A stretch of DNA of 20,317 nt, from the NCBI GenBank assembly GCA_031976395.1, contig DALYLJ010000041.1, positions 1-20,317 on the forward strand, written 5' to 3'. This stretch comes from UBA11164 sp002420085. Lineage in GTDB: Bacteria > Pseudomonadota > Gammaproteobacteria > Xanthomonadales > Xanthomonadaceae. The notes under the pieces are model-generated. The model had not been told where the DNA came from, ran no database searches, and saw only the letters and a program-made list of their open reading frames with translations. The position numbers and the translations under genes were made by a program. This document shows, piece by piece, positions 14,658-20,317 of the stretch. Position 1 is the stretch's first letter; each line of letters opens with the position of its first letter.

Positions 14658-16066
14658 GCGATGAATCTACCTTGCCCGAGGCGCACGCCCTGCGGGCTGC
14701 GATCCTCGCCGCACCGCTGCAAACGAGCCATTTCGGCGAAGTGCCGAACGCGGCTGAGCTTTACGTGCCCCCCTCGCATCTCAAGGCACTGCGCCTGGAT
14801 GCGCATATTGTCGTGGGCGGTCGAGGTGTCGGTAAATCGTTCTGGACGGCGGTGTTGCAGTCGGAACAGTTGCGTGGGCTTTTGGGGCGCACTGCTTCCG
14901 AACTCACCGGGGTCAGCGTGCGGCTTGGCTTTGCCAATGCAGAAAACATCGCCCACTACCCGAATGCCGATGTTTTCGCGGCCTTCCTCGACCAAGGCGG
15001 TGCCCCGTATGACTTGTGGCGCGCCGTGATCCTGCGCTGGGTGGCGGAGAAGTCCGAGCAGCAGATTGCCTGCCAGAGCTGGCCGGAGACCGTTGCCTGG
15101 CTGAAGTCAGAGCCGGAGGCGGCTGCACGGCTGATGCAGCAGCCGAGGAACTGGCGCGGCCTGATCTTGTTCGACGCGCTGGACCGCACCAGCAACGTCT
15201 GGCAGCGCATGGATGACATCGTGCGAGGCCTGCTGCGCGCCCTGCTTTGGCTCAAGACTTGTTCCGGCCTGTATGCCAAGGTCTTCTTGCGGGAAGACCA
15301 GGCCGAACGCACGGTATTCGACTTCCCCGACGCTTCCAAACTCACAGCCACCAAGGCCGAGTTGACCTGGGCTCGGCATGACCTCCACGGATTGCTCTGG
15401 CAGCGTTTGATCAACGCTCCAGGAGAACACGGTAAGCACATGCGCGTGATCTGCCCGCACAGCGAGCAGGCCGGCATATGGCGCGTCGCCGATTCGATGA
15501 AGGTCGAATCGGAGGCGCAGCGCAGAGCGTTCGAGCGCCTGGCCGGCCCCTGGATGGGACGTGACAGGCGCCGTGGCGTGCCTTACACGTGGTCCATCAG
15601 CCATTTGGCTGACGGACAAGGTCGTACCTCACCTCGGTCGTTTCTTGCGGCGATCCGTCAGGCGGCAGAGGACTCCACTGAGCGCCATGGTCAGCATGAG
15701 TTCGCGCTGCATTTCGAGAGCATCAAGCGTGGCATCCAACAGGCTTCTGAGATTCGCGTGCAAGAGATGGCCGAAGACTATCCTTGGGTGCGTGAGGTTC
15801 TGTCTGAGCTGAGAGGCTTGAATGTCCCCTGCGAGTTCGATGCGGTCGTAGCCCGTTGGAAGCACAAGTTTCCCCAGGGACCGCAGAGCATTCCATCGGA
15901 TCGTCTGCCGGCGCAGCATGTGCAGCGCGGTTGGGATGGCCTGAGGGAAGATCTGCAACGCCTGGGGCTGATCGAAACCAAGAAGGACAAGCGCATCGAC
16001 ATGCCCGACTTGTACCGGGTGGGTTTCGGCCTGGGCCGCAAGGGCGGCGTCAAACCCAGGAACTGA
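14654..16066 (+). CDS. P-loop ATPase partner of the KGGVGR protein
   Basis: A 470-aa protein beginning with TTG 14654. The start is set by AGGGAGG (14641-14647) exactly 6 nt upstream and by a TTGA overlap with the previous stop. IVVGGRGVGKSFWTAVL (52-68) is Walker A and WRGLILFDALDRTSN (~167-181) is Walker B, placing it among AAA/STAND-like NTPases. The C-terminal ~100 residues (LPAQHVQRGWDGLREDLQRL, then GLIETKKDKRIDMPDLYRVG) look like a winged-helix. No nuclease or protease domain is visible, so an effector is not obvious. It is the last gene of the module; 71 bp later comes a decayed trlF-like start. I do not know a function. Confidence 0.75.
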   Translation: MSDESTLPEAHALRAAILAAPLQTSHFGEVPNAAELYVPPSHLKALRLDAHIVVGGRGVGKSFWTAVLQSEQLRGLLGRTASELTGVSVRLGFANAENIAHYPNADVFAAFLDQGGAPYDLWRAVILRWVAEKSEQQIACQSWPETVAWLKSEPEAAARLMQQPRNWRGLILFDALDRTSNVWQRMDDIVRGLLRALLWLKTCSGLYAKVFLREDQAERTVFDFPDASKLTATKAELTWARHDLHGLLWQRLINAPGEHGKHMRVICPHSEQAGIWRVADSMKVESEAQRRAFERLAGPWMGRDRRRGVPYTWSISHLADGQGRTSPRSFLAAIRQAAEDSTERHGQHEFALHFESIKRGIQQASEIRVQEMAEDYPWVREVLSELRGLNVPCEFDAVVARWKHKFPQGPQSIPSDRLPAQHVQRGWDGLREDLQRLGLIETKKDKRIDMPDLYRVGFGLGRKGGVKPRN

Positions 16067-16117
16067 AAAGCGCGATGAATATTCGGCGTCTTTCCCGTGT
16101 ACCCATCGTCTCGATGC

Positions 16118-16152
16118 CAAGGCCAAAGAGACCGACATGAGCAGATGGCCCT
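16118..16152 (+). repeat. 35-bp exact repeat at a trlF-like start (copy 2)
   Basis: Identical to 8319-8353 and in the same orientation. It lies 52 bp after the stop of the P-loop ATPase gene, so it sits close to the right junction of the KGGVGR module. Confidence 0.95.
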
Positions 16153-16235
16153 CTCACCGATCGTGCCGTTGGAAGTTCGAGTTCCATGCTCATCCCATGC
16201 GCGTTCCCGACCAGTGCGTGCGACGGGTGGCGGAC
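16137..16235 (+). pseudogene. Remnant of a trlF-like 5' end, diverged
   Basis: ATG 16137 opens SRWPSHRSCRWKFEFHAHPM, clearly the counterpart of SRWPYPGSRWWKFDFHTHTP at the start of TrlF. The first 16 coding bases are identical, then the similarity falls and the PHP metal motif changes from HTH to HAH with later residues unrelated. It is followed directly by the end of the AlbA_2 gene, so about 3.9 kb of coding sequence is missing. The unequal divergence (exact upstream, poor downstream) suggests decay or that it came from a different trlF-type gene. Confidence 0.8.
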
Positions 16236-16247
16236 GAAGGGTGTCGC

Positions 16248-16605
16248 GATCATCGAGCGCAGCCGCAGGCTGTCGGGTCGGGCGCCGAGTTTCGAGTTGA
16301 TCGACGACAGCGAGTTGCGGCTGACCATCCCAAGTGCGGCAGAGGGAACATGGCCGTGAGTCGATCGCTGGTTTGTTCGATGGCCGGCATCGGCCGGGTT
16401 CGGTGCGACGCGGGGCTGGCTGTGAGCGGTGGAGCGCGCAGTGATGGTGTGTCGGAGGTGTCGCGGTGAGGTTGGATGAGGGGGCTTCGGATGCCGCTTC
16501 GGCGCCAGGCTCGGTGACGCCGGATCTGTCGGTGCTGATGATCCATCTGCTCAAGGGCGTGCTGTACCGCGACGATGACGAGCGGCTGTGGGCCAGCCTG
16601 CTGCG
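16248..16605 (+). repeat. 358-bp direct repeat, copy 2 (AlbA_2 3' end + jetB 5' end)
   Basis: This is the right-hand copy of 12307-12664. At its left edge it joins the trlF-like remnant; at its right edge it continues smoothly into the full jetB gene. It therefore preserves the functional jetB ribosome site and start, while copy 1 preserves the functional AlbA_2 gene end. Confidence 0.97.
16249..16359 (+). pseudogene. 3' fragment of the AlbA_2/GHKL gene (duplicate)
   Basis: The frame reads IIERSRRLSGRAPSFELIDD and then SELRLTIPSAAEGTWP before its stop, identical to the C-terminus of the gene ending at 12418 except one substitution (M to A). No start or upstream part exists here. It shows that the sequence before jetB once ended an AlbA_2 gene, as it still does in copy 1. 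Confidence 0.9.
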
Positions 16606-17170
16606 GTGGCAGGCACGGGTGCGTGAGCAGGCAGCGGTGTTGTTGCTCGAACTGGTGCTCGATGAGTCCGAGGGGTATGCATTTCTCAAGAGCCGCCCCG
16701 ATCCGGAGGAGGGCGATTCGGCGGCGTCGCTGCCGCGTCTGATGGCGCGCCGTCCGCTGTCGTATCCGGTCAGTCTGCTGCTGGCTCTGTTGCGCAAGAA
16801 GCTGGCCGAATTCGATGCCGGTGGCAGCGATACCCGCTTGGTGTTGAGCCGCGACGAGATCGTCGAACTGGTGCGGGTGTTCCTGTTCCCGCCCGAGGGC
16901 AGCAACGAGGCGCGCCTGATCGATCAGTTGGAGACGACCATCAACAAGGTGGTCGATCTCGGTTTTCTGCGACGGCTGAAATCGACAGCCGGTGCGAGCG
17001 GGCCGGTCGGCTATGAGGTCCGACGGATTCTCAAGTCGTTTGTCGATGGTCAGTGGCTGGCCGAATTCGACGCGCGTCTGGCCGGCTATCGTGCCGAGGC
17101 CGGCACGCGAGGTCCGGCCGATGGCGGCAGGCGCAGCATGGCCGGTACGGTCAGGGATGACGATGTCTGA
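16466..17170 (+). CDS. jetB: Wadjet type I subunit JetB (DUF4194, MukE/MksE-like)
   Basis: A 234-aa protein starting at GTG 16466, with GGAGG (16454-16458) 7 nt upstream. It is a DUF4194 protein: LMIHLLKGVLYRDDDERLWASLL at the start, LSYPVSLLLALLRKKLAEFD in the middle, and a winged-helix-like LSRDEIVELVRVFLFPPEGSN, then GFLRRLKSTAGASG and YEVRRILKSFVDGQWL. In Wadjet, JetB binds the JetA kleisin and DNA beside the JetC heads. The gene is complete and its stop overlaps jetC. Its 5' 140 bp lie within the 358-bp repeat, so homologous recombination at this start can swap what lies upstream. Transcription must come through the inserted modules or from a local promoter that I cannot identify. Confidence 0.88.
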   Translation: MRLDEGASDAASAPGSVTPDLSVLMIHLLKGVLYRDDDERLWASLLRWQARVREQAAVLLLELVLDESEGYAFLKSRPDPEEGDSAASLPRLMARRPLSYPVSLLLALLRKKLAEFDAGGSDTRLVLSRDEIVELVRVFLFPPEGSNEARLIDQLETTINKVVDLGFLRRLKSTAGASGPVGYEVRRILKSFVDGQWLAEFDARLAGYRAEAGTRGPADGGRRSMAGTVRDDDV

Positions 17171-20100
17171 GCCGCAGACGCTGGGCCTCGATTTCGCCAC
17201 CGACGACACCCGCGCCGGGTTTCGCCTGCATCGGCTGGAGGTGTTCAATTGGGGAACCTTCGATCGCCGGGCCTGGATCCTGCGGCTCGATGGTCGCAAT
17301 GGTCTGCTGACGGGTGACATCGGCTCGGGCAAATCGACCCTGGTCGATGCCATCACCACCCTGCTGGTGCCGGCGCACCGGGTCGCCTACAACAAGGCCG
17401 CCGGTGCCGATGCCCGCGAACGCAGTCTGCGCTCCTACGTGCTCGGTCACTACAAGAGCGAGCGCAGTGAGACCGGCGGTAGTGCGCGACCGGTGGCGCT
17501 GCGCGAGGCCAATGCCTATTCGGTGATCCTCGGCGTGTTTCGCAACGAGGGCTACGACCAGACGGTGACCCTGGCCCAGGTGTTCTGGTTGAAGGACGCC
17601 CAGTCCCAGCCGGCGCGCCTGTACGTCGGCGCGGAACGGGATCTCGCTATCGCTGACGACTTTTCGGCCTTCGGTGGCGATATCACCGCATTGCGACGAA
17701 AACTGCGGGCTGGCGGTTGCGAGCTGTTCGACAGTTTTCCACCCTATGGCGCCTGGCTGCGGCGGCGGCTCGGCATCAATCACGAGCAGGCGCTGGAACT
17801 GTTTCACCAGACGGTTTCGATGAAGTCGGTCGGCAACCTCACCGATTTCGTGCGCAATCACATGCTGGAGCCGTTCGATGCCCGCGAGCGCATCGATGCG
17901 TTGATCCGTCATTTCGACGATCTCGATCGCGCGCATCAGGCGGTGGTTCGCGCCAAGCGGCAGGTCGGCCTGCTCACACCGCTGGTCGAAGACTGCCAGC
18001 GACACCAGGAGCTGGCCGATGCGATCGACGGCTGGCGCGCCTGTCGGGATGCCTTGCGGCCGTACTTCGCTCGCCTGAAGTGCGAACTGCTCGATCGCCG
18101 TTTGGACATCCTGGCACACGAGTGGGAACGTCAGAATGCCCAGGTCGAGCGCTTGCGACGCGAGCGCGACGACGGCCGTCGCGTGATCGCCGATCTCGAA
18201 CGCGCCCTGCGCGACAACGGCGGCGATCGCCTGGAGCAGTTGGCGAGCGAGATTGGCCGGCTCGATCAGGAGCGCCAGCGCCGCCAGAGCAAGGCCGATC
18301 GTCACGCCGAACTGCTGGCCTGCATCGGCGAGCCGCGACCGGATGACGAGGTGGCATTCCTGGCCCAGCGCCGGACGATCGCTGCCCAGGCCGAGCATCA
18401 GCGGGGGCGGATCACTGAACTCGGCAACCTGGAGCGCGAGCAGGAGTTCGAGTTCCGCACCCAACGCGGGCGTCATGCCAGCTTGCAGGAGGAGATCGAT
18501 AGCCTGAAGCGGCGCAGGAGCAATATCGATGCCGCCCAGGTGCGCATCCGGGAAGCGCTGTGCCAGGCGCTGACCATCGCCGAGGACGACATGCCGTTTG
18601 CCGGCGAACTGATTCAGGTTCGCGACGACCAGCGCGAGTGGACCGGTGCCGCCGAGCGCCTGCTGCGCGGGTTCGCGCTGTCGATGCTGGTTCCCGATCA
18701 GCACTATCGGTCGGTCAGTCAATGGGTCAACGATCAGCACATCCGGGGTCGGCTGGTGTACTTCCATGTCCGCCCGTCGCACTCGGCGCCGGACATCGCC
18801 CTGCATCGCGATTCACTGGTGCGCAAACTGGCGATCAAGCCGGACTCGCCGTTCCATGACTGGCTCGATCGGGAAGTGCGCAAGCGCTTCGATTTCGCCT
18901 GCTGTGCGGACCTCGATCAGTTCCGCCGCGAGAGCCGGGCGATCACCCCCGCCGGCCAGATCAAGGAGGTCGGTGGCCGGCACGAGAAAGACGATCGCCA
19001 CGCGATCGACGACCGCAGTCGCTATGTGCTCGGCTGGAGCAATGGCGAGAAGATCCGCGCCCTGGAGGGGCAGCGCGAGCAGATCGAGACCCATCTGGCG
19101 GCGATCGCCGGCCGGTTGGCCGAGTTGAAGCGCGCCCGTGAACAGGCCCAATCGGTGCGTGACGTGCTCACCCGTCTGGAGGAGTTCGATCGCTACGACG
19201 AACTCGACTGGCAGCACATCGCCCATGAAGTCGCCGCCCTGAGCGAGGAGCGGGAACGCCTCGAACGTGCCTCCGACGCGCTCAAGGAGATCGGTCAGCG
19301 GCTCGATGCGGCCAAGCGTGTGGTTGCCGATCTCGACCAGCAACTCGACGGCAAGGATGGCGCCCGCGACCAGCGCAGCAAGACCGAGCAGAAGCGCAGC
19401 GATGCCCAGGCACTGCGCGAACAGACTCAGGCCATCTGGGATGGCGCCCCGGTCGATGCGCACCTGACCGTCCGCCTGGATGGCCTGCGCGAGGAAGCCC
19501 TGGCCGTGCATCAGCTTTCGGTCGAATCCTGCGACAACCGCGAACAGGAGTTCCGGCGCTGGTTGCAGGATCGCATCGATGGTGAGGGCAGGCGCCTGGA
19601 GCGGCTGGCCGAACGGATCATCAAGGCGATGTCGGCCTACCGCGAGGAATTCAAGCTGGAAGCGGCCGAGATCGACGCCAGCCTGGCCGCCGCCAATGAA
19701 TACCGCAAGCAACTCGAACAATTGCATCGCGACGACTTGCCGCGCTTCGAGGAGCGCTTCAAGGAACTGCTCAACGTCAATACCATCAACGAAATCGCCA
19801 ACTTCAATGCACAACTCGCGCGCGAGCGCGAAACCATCCGCGAGCGGATCGAGCGAATCAATCACTCGCTGGCCGCGATCGATTACAACCCCGGCCGCTA
19901 CATCGTGCTGGTATCACAGCCCAGCCCGGATGCCGAGATCCGCGATTTTCAGCAGGCGTTGCGTGCCTGCACCGATGACACGCTTGCCGGCAGCGACGAC
20001 GGCCAGTATTCCGAAGCGAAGTTTCTCCAGGTCAAGGGGATCATCGATCGCTTTCGCGGTCGCGAGGGGCTGTCGGAACAGGATCGCCGCTGGACCGACA

Positions 20101-20317
20101 AGGTCACCGACGTGCGCAACGGCTTCCTGTTCTCGGCCAGTGAACGTTGGCACGTAGACGATGTCGAACACGAGCATTATTCCGATTCCGGCGGCAAGTC
20201 CGGTGGCCAGAAGGAGAAGCTCGCCTACACCATCCTCGCCGCCAGCCTGGCCTACCAGTTCGGCCTGGAGTGGGGGGCCGTGCGCTCGCGTTCGTTCCGC
20301 TTCGTGGTGATCGACGA
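17163..20317 (+). CDS. jetC: Wadjet type I SMC-like ATPase JetC (partial, runs off the window)
   Basis: An open frame of 1,051 codons with no stop before the window edge. ATG 17163 overlaps jetB by 8 bp and has AGGGA (17153-17157) 5 nt upstream; ATG 17157 is an alternative. Walker A is GDIGSGKST (51-59) after FRLHRLEVFNWGTFDRR. Long coiled coils (about 260-450 and 640-900) flank a central domain (FAGELIQVRDDQREWTGAAE, LRGFALSMLVPDQHYR). The ABC signature is SDSGGKSGGQKEKLAYTILA (~1010), and the last residues are FRFVVIDE, Walker B, so only the final ~50-80 residues should be missing. JetC is the MukB-like motor that extrudes plasmid DNA for JetD cleavage. Two long opposite-strand open frames here (17151-18806, 18813-19865) are shadows of it. 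Confidence 0.92.
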   Translation, partial: MSEPQTLGLDFATDDTRAGFRLHRLEVFNWGTFDRRAWILRLDGRNGLLTGDIGSGKSTLVDAITTLLVPAHRVAYNKAAGADARERSLRSYVLGHYKSERSETGGSARPVALREANAYSVILGVFRNEGYDQTVTLAQVFWLKDAQSQPARLYVGAERDLAIADDFSAFGGDITALRRKLRAGGCELFDSFPPYGAWLRRRLGINHEQALELFHQTVSMKSVGNLTDFVRNHMLEPFDARERIDALIRHFDDLDRAHQAVVRAKRQVGLLTPLVEDCQRHQELADAIDGWRACRDALRPYFARLKCELLDRRLDILAHEWERQNAQVERLRRERDDGRRVIADLERALRDNGGDRLEQLASEIGRLDQERQRRQSKADRHAELLACIGEPRPDDEVAFLAQRRTIAAQAEHQRGRITELGNLEREQEFEFRTQRGRHASLQEEIDSLKRRRSNIDAAQVRIREALCQALTIAEDDMPFAGELIQVRDDQREWTGAAERLLRGFALSMLVPDQHYRSVSQWVNDQHIRGRLVYFHVRPSHSAPDIALHRDSLVRKLAIKPDSPFHDWLDREVRKRFDFACCADLDQFRRESRAITPAGQIKEVGGRHEKDDRHAIDDRSRYVLGWSNGEKIRALEGQREQIETHLAAIAGRLAELKRAREQAQSVRDVLTRLEEFDRYDELDWQHIAHEVAALSEERERLERASDALKEIGQRLDAAKRVVADLDQQLDGKDGARDQRSKTEQKRSDAQALREQTQAIWDGAPVDAHLTVRLDGLREEALAVHQLSVESCDNREQEFRRWLQDRIDGEGRRLERLAERIIKAMSAYREEFKLEAAEIDASLAAANEYRKQLEQLHRDDLPRFEERFKELLNVNTINEIANFNAQLARERETIRERIERINHSLAAIDYNPGRYIVLVSQPSPDAEIRDFQQALRACTDDTLAGSDDGQYSEAKFLQVKGIIDRFRGREGLSEQDRRWTDKVTDVRNGFLFSASERWHVDDVEHEHYSDSGGKSGGQKEKLAYTILAASLAYQFGLEWGAVRSRSFRFVVID

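Larger units (their letters stand above)
16067..16465 (+). other. Region of gene remnants between the P-loop ATPase gene and jetB
   Basis: These ~400 bp hold no intact gene. They contain the second copy of the 35-bp trlF-start repeat (16118-16152), a diverged trlF-like 5' fragment (to about 16235), the last 37 codons of the AlbA_2 gene (16249-16359) and the 106-bp spacer before jetB. The order matches an internal-deletion version of the trlF-AlbA_2-jetB segment at 8319-12664. Confidence 0.85.

Noticed and set aside
12665..16117. Transposon or insertion-sequence termini around the KGGVGR module
   Set aside because: I compared the two ends and found no terminal inverted repeat, no short target duplication other than the 358-bp repeat, and no transposase or integrase inside.
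17151..18806. 551-codon minus-strand open frame
   Set aside because: It lies wholly opposite jetC, which has clear Walker A, signature and coiled-coil sequence. High GC lengthens antisense open frames, and this one has no family resemblance or ribosome site.
17163..20317. Housekeeping condensin MukB
   Set aside because: The preceding DUF4194 gene and the DUF3375 gene upstream are Wadjet type I subunits, and MukB genes follow mukF and mukE, not this arrangement.
1..20317. CRISPR array, tRNA or rRNA genes
   Set aside because: No regularly spaced repeats with unique spacers were found, and no cloverleaf or conserved rRNA stretch was noticed on either strand. A covariance-model scan was not possible.

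Overview
The window looks like a defence island in a high-GC bacterial chromosome, probably a gammaproteobacterium. Intergenic runs of a GGGAATC/GGGAGTC heptamer at the left edge remind me of Xanthomonadaceae-type genomes, but that is recollection and inference, not proof. Nothing housekeeping is visible. I see no tRNA, rRNA, CRISPR array, integrase or intact transposase.

Layout. (1) Positions 1-232 hold heptamer repeats and a GC-rich hairpin. (2) A minus-strand gene (2530-233) encodes a large 2OG-Fe(II) oxygenase-like protein. A 116-bp divergent spacer with a palindrome and a CCAA-type tetranucleotide repeat separates it from jetA. (3) A type I Wadjet (JetABCD) operon forms the frame of the island: jetA (2647-4158), jetB (16466-17170) and jetC (17163 to the window edge, cut at Walker B). 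jetD would lie beyond the right edge. (4) About 12.3 kb of other genes, all on the plus strand, sit between jetA and jetB. These are a broken ribbon-helix-helix antitoxin-like gene; a small coupled ORF; a darT with a one-base frameshift and an intact darG; an unrecognised protein with a possible D...QxK nuclease core; a TrlF-type PHP-SMC ATPase with an AlbA_2/GHKL partner 1 bp downstream; and a compact module of a HEPN-like small protein, a KGGVGR-variant ParA-like ATPase and a second P-loop ATPase.

Structural signature. A 358-bp stretch made of the AlbA_2 gene 3' end, a 106-bp spacer and the jetB 5' end occurs twice (12307-12664 and 16248-16605, two mismatches seen). The KGGVGR module lies between the copies, beside a truncated jetB and a decayed trlF-start/albA-end remnant. 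Recombination between the repeats would delete exactly 3,941 bp and rejoin the AlbA_2 gene to jetB without a scar. I read this as recombination-driven stacking of defence modules inside a Wadjet operon.

How the genes may work together. Wadjet type I extrudes and cleaves plasmid DNA. DarTG ADP-ribosylates DNA and reverses the mark. TrlF, AlbA_2/GHKL and KGGVGR-type ATPases recur in defence-like loci, but their joint action here is inferred. Decay (stop codon in the antitoxin-like gene, frameshift in darT, truncated duplicates) is concentrated in the insert, while jetA, jetB and the visible part of jetC are open.
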